Below the pieces are notes generated by a model, which was given only the letters and a program-made list of their open reading frames with translations, was not told the origin of the DNA and ran no database searches. Shown here in pieces: positions 25,330 to 34,095 of a DNA stretch of 64,000 bases. The position numbers and the translations under genes were made by a program. This stretch comes from Pseudolysinimonas_A sp039912695. Its GTDB lineage: Bacteria; Actinomycetota; Actinomycetes; Actinomycetales; Microbacteriaceae. The DNA lies in assembly GCF_039912695.1 (NCBI RefSeq), contig NZ_JBDSPJ010000002.1, forward strand, positions 1-64,000, in the 5' to 3' direction. Each line of letters opens with the position of its first letter. Within the stretch, counting starts at the first letter, position 1.

Positions 25330-26298
25330 CTACTTGTCGTCGAGGCCCGCTCCGGCCTGGTCAGCCTGGGCCCGCGAGTCACGCGCCACCCGCCGCATGC
25401 GCTTGTCACTTTTAACGTGTTCGCCGAGCGCTCCGGGAGTCCAGGCCTCGACATCCTCATCGTCGTATTCGGCTTTTGACGCCCGTCGCACCGGCGCTGG
25501 AAGCACGGCCCCGGGGGCGAGTCGGCGGGCTGTCAACAGGAAGCCGGTGTGGCCGACCATGCGGTGATCGGGACGTACGGCGAGGCCTTCGACGTGCCAG
25601 CCGCGCACCATCGTCTCGCTGGAATCCGGCTGGGTGTACAGGCCGGTGCCCCGGATGGCCTCGGCGACCCGAGACAGTTGGGTGGCGGTTGCGACGTAGC
25701 AGAGCAACACTCCGCCGGGAACGAGCGCGTCGCTCACGGCGGGCAGGCACTCCCACGGCGCGAGCATGTCGAGCACAACGCGATCCGCCCGGATGCCGTG
25801 GGCGGGCAGTGCGACGGAAAGATCGCCGAGAGCGACCTCCCAGTTCTGCGGAACCTCGCCGAGAAAGGTGCCGACATTCGCGCGGGCGATGTCGGCGAAT
25901 TCCGCCCGACGCTCAAACGAGATGAGGCGACCCTGTGGGCCGATGGCGCGGAGCAGCCAGAGCGACAGCGCGCCCGATCCGACCCCCGCCTCGACGACGG
26001 TCGCGCCCGGGAAGATATCGGCCTGGCCGAGAATCTGCGCCGCATCCTTCGGGTAGATGATCGCGGCACCGCGAGGCATCGACATCACGAAATCCGACAA
26101 CAGCGGACGCAGCGCGAGGTAGATGTCACCGTTCGTCGCGGCGACGACGGACCCGTCGGGCTGGCCGATCAGGGTGTCGTGATCGATCGAGCCCCGATGC
26201 GTCTGAAAGGACTTACCCACCTCGAGGGTGATGGTGTTCAGGCGACCGCGTGGCCCCGTGAGCTGCACGCGCTCCCCCGCCCGGAACGGCGCGTTCAC
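25330..26298 (-). CDS. trmI: tRNA (adenine-58-N1)-methyltransferase TrmI
   Basis: 322 residues. The N-terminal beta domain (FRAGERVQLTGPRGRLNTITL) and the SAM-binding motif VVEAGVGSGALSLWLLRAIG at about residues 101-120 identify the TrmI family, with DRVVLDMLAPWECL as motif IV. It methylates A58 in the T-loop of tRNAs. The last 60 residues are charged and variable. Its ATG overlaps the HAD gene stop (26295-26298). In mycobacteria trmI sits just upstream of the proteasome genes. Confidence 0.92.
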   Translation of the reverse strand: MNAPFRAGERVQLTGPRGRLNTITLEVGKSFQTHRGSIDHDTLIGQPDGSVVAATNGDIYLALRPLLSDFVMSMPRGAAIIYPKDAAQILGQADIFPGATVVEAGVGSGALSLWLLRAIGPQGRLISFERRAEFADIARANVGTFLGEVPQNWEVALGDLSVALPAHGIRADRVVLDMLAPWECLPAVSDALVPGGVLLCYVATATQLSRVAEAIRGTGLYTQPDSSETMVRGWHVEGLAVRPDHRMVGHTGFLLTARRLAPGAVLPAPVRRASKAEYDDEDVEAWTPGALGEHVKSDKRMRRVARDSRAQADQAGAGLDDK

Positions 26299-27011
26299 GA
26301 GAGGTTCTTCGAAAGGCCGGCCGCCCGGGACAGCTCGGCGAGGTTGAGGCCGACCATGGTCTCGCGCCGGATGTATGCCGAGCTGGGCGGCAGCGCGATG
26401 TGCAGCGGCAGCGCGAAGACGGTCGCGCCCGAGGCGACGGCCGACGCTGTGCCGGGTTCAGAATCTTCGAGCGCGACGCACTCGGTGATGTCGACGCCGA
26501 GCAGTTCGGCGGCCCGCAGGTACGGCTCGGGATGCGGCTTGGCGTTCTCGACGTCATCCCCGGCGACCACGACGTCGAACCCGGCGAAGCCGAGCCGTGC
26601 GGCGACATCGAGCGCCATCGTGCGGATCGACATCGTGACCAAGGCGGTCGGGATGCCGGCCTCCCGCAGTTCGAGCAACAGTTCCCGCGCCCCGGCTCGC
26701 CACGGAAGGTGCTCCGCGATCTGCTCGCGCACCCGATTCGTGAGAGTTTCGACGATCTCGCTGACGCTCAGCTGCACTCCGCGCGATTGGATGATGAGCG
26801 CCGAGCGCTCAAGCCCCGACCCGACAAGCTGCAGCCCGTCCTCCGCCGTCCAGACGCCACCGGCGCCGTGCACCATATCCATTTCGGCCTGAAGCCAGTA
26901 CGGCTCGGTGTCGACCAGCGTTCCGTCCATGTCCCACAGCACGGCGGCGGGATGCCGGAGAGCCTCGGTGGTCGGCGCCGGAACGGTGCGGGGCGAAGGT
27001 TCAGGCGTCAC
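26295..27011 (-). CDS. HAD-superfamily hydrolase (beta-phosphoglucomutase-like)
   Basis: 238 residues from a GTG at 27011. Motif I WDMDGTLVDTEP (residues 26-37) carries the nucleophile and acid-base Asp pair; a helical cap follows; motif II is VTMS, the lysine motif is AKPHPEPYL and motif IV ALEDSEPG. This is the subfamily I layout of phosphoglycolate and sugar-phosphate phosphatases. It heads the leftward operon; the 43-bp gap to the divergent PAC2 gene at 27055 must hold the promoters. Confidence 0.9.
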   Translation of the reverse strand: MTPEPSPRTVPAPTTEALRHPAAVLWDMDGTLVDTEPYWLQAEMDMVHGAGGVWTAEDGLQLVGSGLERSALIIQSRGVQLSVSEIVETLTNRVREQIAEHLPWRAGARELLLELREAGIPTALVTMSIRTMALDVAARLGFAGFDVVVAGDDVENAKPHPEPYLRAAELLGVDITECVALEDSEPGTASAVASGATVFALPLHIALPPSSAYIRRETMVGLNLAELSRAAGLSKNLS

Positions 27012-27054
27012 GACGCACCAGCTTAGGCGGGCTGGCGCGGCCTATCCTGGTGTG

Positions 27055-27918
27055 ATGGCCGACACGGGAGACGTCAACCCGTTTCGCGGGGGTTCGATTC
27101 TGCTCGTCGCGTTCGAGGGCTGGAATGACGCCGGCGAGGCGGCCAGCGGCGCGGTCCGGGCGGTACGCGATCAGTTGGGCCTCGTTACCCGCCTTGACAT
27201 TGAGCCCGAAGACTACTTCGACTACCAGTTCAACCGTCCGACGGTCTCCACCGATGAGGACGGCAAACGCGTGTTGGAGTGGCCGAGCGTGACCCTGAGC
27301 GCTCCGGTCGACGGGATCGGCATCCACACGCTGCTCGGTACCGAACCGTCGCGCGGCTGGAAGACCTTCAGCGGCGAGATCATCGACGCGATCGAGGCTG
27401 CAGGGGTCACCGGGATCGTCTTCCTCGGCGCGATGCTCGCCGACGTTCCGCACACCCGTCCGATCTCGGTCTTCGTCGGCAGTGACCACGAGGCGGTGCA
27501 GGAGTTCTGGGAACTCGAGTCGTCGACCTACGAGGGTCCGGTCGGCATCCTCTCGGTACTGGGAATCGCGGCCGAGAAAGCTGGCATCCCGACGCTGTCG
27601 ATCTGGGCGTCGGTTCCGCACTACGTGCACAACTCGCCATCCCCGAAGGCCACCCTCGCTCTCGTCGACAAGCTCGAGGAGTTCATCGACCTCGAGGTCG
27701 ACCGCGGCTCGCTCGTCGACGACGCGACCGAGTGGGAGACCGGCATCAATGCCCTCGCCGAAGACGACGACGACATGGCCGCCTACATCAAGCAGCTCGA
27801 GACCGCTCGCGACACCGTCGACTCCCCCGAAGCATCGGGTGACGCGATCGCCGAGGAGTTCGAGAAGTACCTGCGCCGCCGCAACGGTCGCGACGAACCA
27901 GGCTCCGCGCGCGGCTAA
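27055..27918 (+). CDS. PAC2 family protein
   Basis: 287 residues starting MADTGDVNPFRGGSI; the upstream frame is rejected because it runs through the divergent HAD start. GGSILLVAFEGWNDAGEAASGAV is the PAC2 family block, and IVFLGAMLADVPHTRPISV and GPVGILSVLGIAAEKAGIP follow. Actinobacterial members are named for similarity to proteasome assembly chaperones, but their role is unclear. TATCCT at 27043-27048 lies 6 bp before the ATG, so the message may be leaderless. The C-terminus is strongly acidic. Confidence 0.88.
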   Translation: MADTGDVNPFRGGSILLVAFEGWNDAGEAASGAVRAVRDQLGLVTRLDIEPEDYFDYQFNRPTVSTDEDGKRVLEWPSVTLSAPVDGIGIHTLLGTEPSRGWKTFSGEIIDAIEAAGVTGIVFLGAMLADVPHTRPISVFVGSDHEAVQEFWELESSTYEGPVGILSVLGIAAEKAGIPTLSIWASVPHYVHNSPSPKATLALVDKLEEFIDLEVDRGSLVDDATEWETGINALAEDDDDMAAYIKQLETARDTVDSPEASGDAIAEEFEKYLRRRNGRDEPGSARG

Positions 27919-27931
27919 GTCGGGGTCTCCG

Positions 27932-28798
27932 TTACGACTGCAGGATGCCGACCGACAGCAGGGCGATCAGCACTCCGCCCAGCAGGATGCGGTAGATCAC
28001 GAACGGTAGGAACGACCGGGTCGAGATGTACCGCATCAGCAACGCGATGACCGCAAGTCCGACCACGAATGCAATGACTGTCGCGGCCACGGTCGGGCCA
28101 AGGCCGTAACCCTGGCCGCAGGTGGCATCCTCGGCGACCTTGCAGGTCAGCGCCGTGTAGGTCTCGTAGAGGCCCGAACCGAAAACGGCGGGCACCGCGA
28201 GCAGGAACGAGAACCGTGCAGCCGAAGGCCGGTCGTAGCCGAGCACCAGCCCCATGCTCGTCGAGGCGCCTGAGCGGGAGACGCCGGGTACGAGCGCCAG
28301 CATCTGCGCCAGGCCGATCAGCAGGCCGTCCCGGTAGGTGACGTCGGCGACCGTCTTCGTGCGACGGCCCAGGCGGTCGGCAAGACCGAGCAGGATGCCG
28401 AACACGATCAGCACGATCGCGATGATCCACATCGACCGCAGCTGATCACGGATGTAGTGCTGCAAGAGGAAGCCGGCGATCACGATCGGGATCGTGCCGA
28501 TGATGATGATCCAGCCCAGCCGCACATCCGGATCGCCCTTCTGGATGCCGGCCGAATGCGACCCACCCTTCGACCCAAACGAGCGGAACCACTTGCCGAT
28601 GATGCGACCGATGTCTTTGCGGAAGAAGATCAGCACCGCGAGCTCGGTGCCGAGCTGCGTGATGGCAGTGAAGGTGGCCCCGGGCTCACCCCAGCCAGCG
28701 AGCTCGCTGACGATCTTGATATGTGCGCTGGACGAAATCGGGAGGAACTCCGTCAGGCCTTGAACGAGGCCGAGGATGATCGCTTGGAGGTAATCCAC
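27932..28798 (-). CDS. uppP: undecaprenyl-diphosphatase UppP
   Basis: 288 residues from a GTG at 28798, with about eight membrane segments. GLVQGLTEFLPISSSAHI is the conserved first motif (E and the SSSAH stretch), and LVPGVSRSGASTSMGL is the second, holding the catalytic Arg. It dephosphorylates undecaprenyl pyrophosphate to recycle the lipid carrier for peptidoglycan and other wall polymers. It is transcribed leftward and convergent with the PAC2 gene 13 bp away. Confidence 0.95.
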   Translation of the reverse strand: MDYLQAIILGLVQGLTEFLPISSSAHIKIVSELAGWGEPGATFTAITQLGTELAVLIFFRKDIGRIIGKWFRSFGSKGGSHSAGIQKGDPDVRLGWIIIIGTIPIVIAGFLLQHYIRDQLRSMWIIAIVLIVFGILLGLADRLGRRTKTVADVTYRDGLLIGLAQMLALVPGVSRSGASTSMGLVLGYDRPSAARFSFLLAVPAVFGSGLYETYTALTCKVAEDATCGQGYGLGPTVAATVIAFVVGLAVIALLMRYISTRSFLPFVIYRILLGGVLIALLSVGILQS

Positions 28799-28828
28799 GT
28801 CAGCGATTGTGTCAGAGCGTTCGGGGTA

Positions 28829-30223
28829 TCAGTTGCACCAGGAGGTCGCGAAACCGGCGATCCCACCACTCACATCACCACTCACGACATCGACGAAGTA
28901 GGTCGTGATGCTGGTGAACGATGGCACGTTCGGATAGCCGTCAAAGGTGCCACCGGGATCCTGTAGCTCAACCGAAACGTACTGTCCGTTCGGCGATAGA
29001 CAGATGTCACGGATGACCGCGCCGTCGGTTGGAGAGCGGTACAGCTCGGTCGCGCCCGAGCCATCGACGCGAAGCACCGAATACTCTTGCTGATCGCCGA
29101 CGCCGGTGGGATTCGAGACCACCTCGAGATAGCTGTCGGGCGACATCGCCACCAGCTTCCCCGGGTACGACGTCGGGCCGAGTCTGTCGGGAGGCAGGCT
29201 GAGGGTGGATGTCGTGCCGGAGGTCAGGTCGATGAGACTCGCAGCTGTGGGATCCGCGACGACCAGATCGGTTGTGCCGGGAACGAAGCCCCGCAATTCG
29301 GCGTGCTGCCCGAGGGCGGTCGGCGCCGCGCTGCCTGCTGCATCGACCAGAAGGAGTGACTCGTCGTAAGCCTGGGCGACGAGGTAGCCGGTGTTCGGTA
29401 CGAACCGCCAGTCGATCACTGAGACCGGCTTGCCGTCGAGCCCGGTCACCGGTCGCAGCAATCCGTTCGGGTCGGAAGGGTCATACAGGTAAAGTTGCGA
29501 CTCGATCGCGGCGGGGTCGGTGAGGTCATCCGACGAGAACACGAAACCGAGCAGACCGGTCGTCGGCGAGGCACGCAGATCACGGATCTGGCCGTTGCCC
29601 GGGGTGGGTACATCTTGTTGTAGATCCTGACCGGTGTGCGCCAGGACGACACGTCCATCGTCGGCATCGTTGAGGACGACGGCCGCAACGCCGTCCTGAG
29701 TGAGTGCGAACTCTTGGATACGCGGGGAGCCGATTAGCGTCACCGAGTCTGTTGACGTCACCGCTCGTTGCAGCACTCGGTCGCCCCGTTGGGCGTCGCG
29801 CAGAAGCACGCTGACGCTGAGATCTGGCGTCGTGAATTGGTAGACGAGTGCACTGCGGATACCCGTGGATGCCCCCGTCACCGCGACGTCGACCCGGTAG
29901 TCAGTGGCGCCACGAAGCGTGGTGTCGAACTTCACGGTGATGGTGGCTCCGGTGGACTGCACCGTAACGGCAACTTCCGGATTGACGCGAACGTCAGCCG
30001 GCTTCACTGACTCGATGGCCTGGTTCGCTTGCAGAACGAGTCGTTGGCCCGGCAGTTGGATCGCCGAAGCGGCCGCCACCGTGACACTCGACAGGCGTGG
30101 TCCTTGGAAGGAACCAGCGACGGCAAGCCCAGAAGTTGCGACCACGAGCGTGCCGATCACCACCGCGAGCGTGCGTCGAAAGCTCTGGGAACGACGACGA
30201 TATCGGCGCGACTCAGTAGACAT
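28829..30223 (-). CDS. secreted or membrane-anchored beta-propeller-like protein of unknown function
   Basis: 464 residues. A basic N-terminus (RRYRRRSQSFRR) and one hydrophobic segment (about residues 18-38) make it exported and probably anchored. Residues 45-130 look like an Ig-type or big-domain repeat (LPGQRLVLQANQAIESVKPADV); the rest has repeating WD/TolB-like strands such as FALTQDGVAAVVL, LRDLRASPTTGLLGF and SPNGQYVSVELQDPGG. Two Cys lie near the end (ICLSPNG, TSWCN). It overlaps the TIGR03943 gene by 11 bp, which ties it to the permease operon. No known function. Confidence 0.7.
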   Translation of the reverse strand: MSTESRRYRRRSQSFRRTLAVVIGTLVVATSGLAVAGSFQGPRLSSVTVAAASAIQLPGQRLVLQANQAIESVKPADVRVNPEVAVTVQSTGATITVKFDTTLRGATDYRVDVAVTGASTGIRSALVYQFTTPDLSVSVLLRDAQRGDRVLQRAVTSTDSVTLIGSPRIQEFALTQDGVAAVVLNDADDGRVVLAHTGQDLQQDVPTPGNGQIRDLRASPTTGLLGFVFSSDDLTDPAAIESQLYLYDPSDPNGLLRPVTGLDGKPVSVIDWRFVPNTGYLVAQAYDESLLLVDAAGSAAPTALGQHAELRGFVPGTTDLVVADPTAASLIDLTSGTTSTLSLPPDRLGPTSYPGKLVAMSPDSYLEVVSNPTGVGDQQEYSVLRVDGSGATELYRSPTDGAVIRDICLSPNGQYVSVELQDPGGTFDGYPNVPSFTSITTYFVDVVSGDVSGGIAGFATSWCN

Positions 30224-30974
30224 ACGGCTGCGCGGGAACGGGAATCTTGTCGGTCTTCGCGGCGGTCAGCACGACGGTGAGAGCGGCCCCGGCATCCGGA
30301 TTCACTCCGAAGGTGCCCGTCACGTCGACCCAGTCATCGGCGGCGAAATTCTGCTGCCAGTCCGGGAGGTAGACGGGCACACCCAGCGGTTGGGCGTCGA
30401 CCGCACAACAGGTGACCAGGAAGCGGGCGACGTAGACGACATCCGGGTCATCGGTCGCGACCAGGAATCCGGAGATGTGGGCGGGCTTCCCTGCGAAGAA
30501 GTCGTCTCCCAGGCCCTGGTGCAGCAGCGTTGCCCAATCCTTCACGGTGAAAGATGTCGAGTCGCCGCCGACGAGGTGCGTCGAGTCGGCGGAATCGAGG
30601 GACGACGAGCTCGAAATGTCGCGGTTCGCGGCGGTTGCCGAACTGAGGGTCGCGGGCGGAAGCACGAGGAGCGCCACCACCGCCGCGATGACGAGTACGG
30701 CGCTGCCGGAGACGCGAAGCAACACCCCACCCCGCCTGACCGGTCGCGGGTCGCCGTCGTCATCGTCATCGTGATCGTGGCCAGCGAGAGGAACTACTAG
30801 GAAAGCCGCGATGGATGCCGCTCCCCCAATGACCGCCATGATCGCCGTGAAGACGACATAGCGCGGATGGATGTACAGCTCGAGCCTGCCGGTCGCCCCG
30901 AGCCAGAGGATCGCGACGACTCCGATCAGGCTGAGCGTGACCCCCAGCCAGCGTTTCGTGAATCGCTCAGACAA
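30213..30974 (-). CDS. TIGR03943-family permease partner
   Basis: 253 residues from a TTG at 30974 that overlaps the permease stop by 8 bp. Two pairs of membrane segments (about residues 10-28, 38-62 and 87-107) flank a His/Asp loop, AGHDHDDDDDGD. The extracytoplasmic C-terminal half contains RFLVTCCAVDAQPLGVPVY, the CC-containing block of the YcgQ/TIGR03943 family, whose members pair with DUF318 permeases. The loop suggests metal handling; transport itself is unproven. Confidence 0.85.
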   Translation of the reverse strand: MSERFTKRWLGVTLSLIGVVAILWLGATGRLELYIHPRYVVFTAIMAVIGGAASIAAFLVVPLAGHDHDDDDDGDPRPVRRGGVLLRVSGSAVLVIAAVVALLVLPPATLSSATAANRDISSSSSLDSADSTHLVGGDSTSFTVKDWATLLHQGLGDDFFAGKPAHISGFLVATDDPDVVYVARFLVTCCAVDAQPLGVPVYLPDWQQNFAADDWVDVTGTFGVNPDAGAALTVVLTAAKTDKIPVPAQPYVY

Positions 30975-31995
30975 GGTTCATCGCCAATCCAATCGTCGCC
31001 GAGGCGAGCCCAACTATCACCGTCAGCAGCACGAGTGTTCGAGCCGTGAAGGTCGTACGAAGAAGCGCGATCATTTTCACGTCGATCACCGGCCCGAACA
31101 GCAGGAAGGCGACGATTGCGCCCGGCATGAACGTCGAGCCGAGCGCCAAGACGAAGAAGGCGTCGACGTTCGAGCAGACCGCAACCACGAAGGCGAGCAG
31201 CATCAGCACGAACACTGACCAGACGGGGTTCGATCCCAGGGTGACCAACAGTTGGCGGGAAGCCGCAACCTGAATCAGCCCGGCGACCGCAGAACCGATG
31301 AACAAGGCGGGAAGCATCGCCGTGGTCTCTTCACCGAACGAGGTGATCGAGCGGCGCCAACGGTGCGAATGCTGATCGTCGTCGTCGTGATGAGCGCGCG
31401 TGCAGGCTGCCGAAAACTTTCGGGTCAGCAGCGCGTCGGGGTTGGGTGAGCGGGAGAACAGCCAGCCGATCAGGTTCGCCATCGCGAAACCGCCCACGAT
31501 CCGAGCAATCAAGATTCCGTTGTCAAATCCGAAGGCTTGAAAGGTCGTCAGGATCGTGATCGGGTTAACGATGGGCGCCGCGACCAGGAAGGTCATCGCT
31601 TCGGGGATGGTGAGCCCACGCATCATGAGTCCACGCGAGAGTGGCACGTTGCCGCACTCGCACACCGGCAACAGGATGCCGAGCAGCGACAACACCGCAC
31701 GTCGCAGCACGGGAGTGCGCGGCAGGATCCGAAACAGTACTGACTGCGGTAGCCAGAGCTGCACGAAGATCGAGAGCACGATTCCGAGGAAGACGAACGG
31801 CAACGACTCGACGACGACGGCGAGCGACAGGGTCACGAAGTCTTGGACCGCGCGGCCCAGATCGACAGCTCCCGTTGGCGGCGCAAAGACCCTGATTCCG
31901 ACGAGTGCCAGAACCAAAATCGAGCCGCCGACCAAGGATCGGCTGCGCACGGATCGCGCTGTTGCTCCCGGACTGGCCAGCCCGGTGAGAGTCAC
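30967..31995 (-). CDS. DUF318/YcgR-type permease
   Basis: 342 residues from a GTG at 31995, with about eight membrane segments. The family motif LPVCECGNVPLSRGLMMRG lies near residue 110, and AAPIVNPITILTTF follows. A cytoplasmic loop ARAHHDDDDQHSHRW near residue 205 is rich in His and Asp, as in metal carriers. Relatives such as B. subtilis YcgR are paired with YcgQ, encoded here just downstream. Its start lies one base after the M20 peptidase stop, so four genes appear to be translated together. Confidence 0.88.
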   Translation of the reverse strand: MTLTGLASPGATARSVRSRSLVGGSILVLALVGIRVFAPPTGAVDLGRAVQDFVTLSLAVVVESLPFVFLGIVLSIFVQLWLPQSVLFRILPRTPVLRRAVLSLLGILLPVCECGNVPLSRGLMMRGLTIPEAMTFLVAAPIVNPITILTTFQAFGFDNGILIARIVGGFAMANLIGWLFSRSPNPDALLTRKFSAACTRAHHDDDDQHSHRWRRSITSFGEETTAMLPALFIGSAVAGLIQVAASRQLLVTLGSNPVWSVFVLMLLAFVVAVCSNVDAFFVLALGSTFMPGAIVAFLLFGPVIDVKMIALLRTTFTARTLVLLTVIVGLASATIGLAMNLV

Positions 31996-31996
31996 C

Positions 31997-33295
31997 TCAA
32001 CAGTTTCGCAAAAAGTCCCCGAGAACTTGCCGACCGAACGCCAGCGCGTCGAGCGGAACCCGTTCGTCGACCCCGTGGAACATCGCCGGGAAGTTCAGGT
32101 CGGCGCTGAGTTTGAGGGGCGCGAACCCATAGCCGGTGATCCCGAGCTTCGCGAGAGCCTTGTTGTCGGTGCCGCCGCTCATCAGGTACGGGATGACGGG
32201 CGCGCCGGGGTCTGCGCGATCCAGGGCGGCGACCATGGCATCCACGAGCGGCCCTTCGAAGGGGTTCTCGAGGCCGATGTCGTGGTGGATGGTCTCGACC
32301 TCAATGTCGGGTCCGACGATCTCGCGGATGCGAGCGGCCACCTCGTCTTCACCACCGGGGAACGGGCGGGTGTCGATCAACGCCTCCGCGCGATCCGGGA
32401 TGACGTTGTGCTTGTACCCGGCCTCGAGCATCGTCGGGTTGGTCGTCACGTGGATGCCGGCCTGCAGGAAACCCGCCGCCGTTCCGGCCGAGAGGATGAG
32501 CGCATCCGGGTCGTCGGCGCTGCCGCCCAGAATGTCGGCGAGGCGCGCGAGCTGGTCGCGGGTGGTCGGGGTGAGGTGCACCGGCCACTCCTCGCGGCCG
32601 ATCTTCGCGACCGCTTCGGCGAGCTTCGTGATCGCGTTGTCGCGGAATACCCGGGAGCCGTGCGCCGCTCCCCCGCGGGCGATCAACTTGATCCAGACCA
32701 GGGCTTTCTCTCCGGTCTGCAACAGGTAGGCGCGCTTGCCGCCGAGGTCGATCGAGTAGCCGCCGACCTCGCTCACCGCTTCGGTGGCCCCGGCGAATAG
32801 TTCGGGATGCTCGTCGACCATGTAGTGCGAGCCGAAGACGCCGCCGTTCTCTTCGTCAGCGAAGAACGTGACCACGAGTTCGCGAGCCGGGAGTTCGCCG
32901 GCCGCCAGGATGTCGCCGAGCGAGGTCAGGATCATGGCATCCATGTCCTTCATGTCGACGGCCCCACGACCCCACAGCATGCCGTCTTTGATGACGCCCT
33001 CGAAGGGGTCGACGGTCCAGTTCGCGGGATCGGCCGGCACGACGTCGAGGTGGCCGTGCAGCACCATTGCCGGTCTGGTTGGGTCTGCTCCAGGAACTCG
33101 GGCGACAACACTCGTGCGTCCGGGAGCGGCATCGAACAGCTGCGGCTTCAGCCCCATCGCTTCGAGCTTTGCGGCGACATACTCGGCGGCTTCCGTCTCG
33201 CCCTTACTGCGGCCGTTGCCGAAGTTGACGGTCTCGAAGCGGATGAGATCCCGCGCGATCGCGGCGGTGGTCTCCAGCTCGTCATCAGCTCCCAT
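31997..33295 (-). CDS. M20/M25/M40 family metallopeptidase
   Basis: 432 residues. HGHLDVVP (His and Asp for metal 1), WGRGAVDMKDMDA (bridging Asp), FFADEENGGVFGS (catalytic Glu and metal Glu) and SGGTDNKALAK near the C-terminus give the full two-metal site. Closest in style to ArgE/DapE and carboxypeptidase G2-like dipeptidases; cytoplasmic, no signal peptide. It is the first gene of the leftward group leading to the permease pair. Substrate probably a small N-acyl or dipeptide compound. Confidence 0.92.
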   Translation of the reverse strand: MGADDELETTAAIARDLIRFETVNFGNGRSKGETEAAEYVAAKLEAMGLKPQLFDAAPGRTSVVARVPGADPTRPAMVLHGHLDVVPADPANWTVDPFEGVIKDGMLWGRGAVDMKDMDAMILTSLGDILAAGELPARELVVTFFADEENGGVFGSHYMVDEHPELFAGATEAVSEVGGYSIDLGGKRAYLLQTGEKALVWIKLIARGGAAHGSRVFRDNAITKLAEAVAKIGREEWPVHLTPTTRDQLARLADILGGSADDPDALILSAGTAAGFLQAGIHVTTNPTMLEAGYKHNVIPDRAEALIDTRPFPGGEDEVAARIREIVGPDIEVETIHHDIGLENPFEGPLVDAMVAALDRADPGAPVIPYLMSGGTDNKALAKLGITGYGFAPLKLSADLNFPAMFHGVDERVPLDALAFGRQVLGDFLRNC

Positions 33296-33400
33296 CGTTC
33301 GAGGGTAACGGAGGCAGGAACCGCGACCCCAAGCTGGGGCGCCGTGCTAATGTCTATCCTCGGTCGTCCACGGTGTTTCTGACATCGAGATGACCGACTC

Positions 33401-33483
33401 GCGCGGGTGGCGGAATGGCAGACGCGCTAGCTTGAGGTGCTAGTGCCCGAAAGGGCGTGGGGGTTCAAGTCCCCCCTCGCGCA
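33401..33483 (+). tRNA. tRNA-Leu (anticodon GAG)
   Basis: A type II tRNA with long variable arm. The acceptor arm GCGCGGG (33401-33407) pairs with CTCGCGC (33476-33482, one G-T), followed by discriminator A. The anticodon stem CTAGC/GCTAG encloses loop TTGAGGT, giving anticodon GAG, which reads CUC and CUU. The variable arm is TGCCC-GAAA-GGGCG, and the T-loop GTTCAAGT sits on a GGGGG/CCCCC stem. The 3' CCA is not encoded. Confidence 0.95.
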
Positions 33484-33495
33484 CGCGAGTTGAAG

Positions 33496-33523
33496 GCCCC
33501 GGATCCTTGTGGTCCGGGGCTTT
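33496..33523 (+). terminator. terminator after tRNA-Leu
   Basis: GCCCCGGA (33496-33503) pairs with TCCGGGGC (33513-33520), 8 bp with a 9-nt loop, and is followed by TTTCGTCT. It begins 13 bp after the tRNA and also lies just beyond the stop of the convergent KH-protein gene. Confidence 0.75.
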
Positions 33524-33526
33524 CGT

Positions 33527-34087
33527 CTATCCGGCGAGGTGGCGGATCTGAAGCCGAGCCGCGGCAACGGATTCGAGGTCATCACCGAGGATGTGCACCG
33601 TACCGCTGCGCCTCTCAACTTTGATGCGCACGTCGAAACTCCGCTCGAGGTTCTGCACGGTCTGCCCCCTGCGACCAATGATCGACCCAGCTCTGGCGCG
33701 GGGAATCTTGAAGGTCTCGACGTAGCGCCAAGCGACGGACTTGACGACCACCGGGTTTTCGGATCGCCAGTCAGGCGGCACCCAGACCTTGAGCATGCGG
33801 CCACGCGCACGGAAGTCCTTTTCGAGTCGCACGCTATCCCGCTCCTGCTCGCCGCTGCGGTCGGCGTAGGTCGTTGGGACTACTCGATCCGGACGCGCGA
33901 GCAGGGTCAGCACGTCATCCTCGGTGACGCCGCGAAGCGTCATACGTTCGGATGCGTGGGGCGTGAAGCGCACCGGTCCCGAGACACCGCGACGGGATGC
34001 GTGCGACAGCCGCCACAGCAGGATTCCGAGGGCGATGATGGCGACTGCGATGATGCCGATCTCGATGAGAAGCGGCCATCCCTGCAT
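33527..34087 (-). CDS. membrane-anchored protein with DUF4258-like and KH domains
   Basis: 186 residues. Residues 6-27 form a single membrane anchor. Residues 40-75 (FTPHASERMTLRGVTEDDVLTLLARP) resemble DUF4258, a small RelE-related fold. Residues 125-184 are a type I KH domain with the RNA-binding loop IIGRRGQ at 136-142 and VQNLERSFDVRIKVE after it. A KH domain tethered to the membrane is unusual in bacteria. It ends 9 bp before the LLM oxidoreductase stop region on the same strand and may share its transcript. Role unknown; RNA binding near the membrane is inferred. Confidence 0.7.
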   Translation of the reverse strand: MQGWPLLIEIGIIAVAIIALGILLWRLSHASRRGVSGPVRFTPHASERMTLRGVTEDDVLTLLARPDRVVPTTYADRSGEQERDSVRLEKDFRARGRMLKVWVPPDWRSENPVVVKSVAWRYVETFKIPRARAGSIIGRRGQTVQNLERSFDVRIKVERRSGTVHILGDDLESVAAARLQIRHLAG

Positions 34088-34095
34088 GTGACCTC

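Noticed and set aside
31556..32800. 414-codon open frame opposite the permease and M20 peptidase genes
   Set aside because: It spans two real genes and shows no coherent domain.
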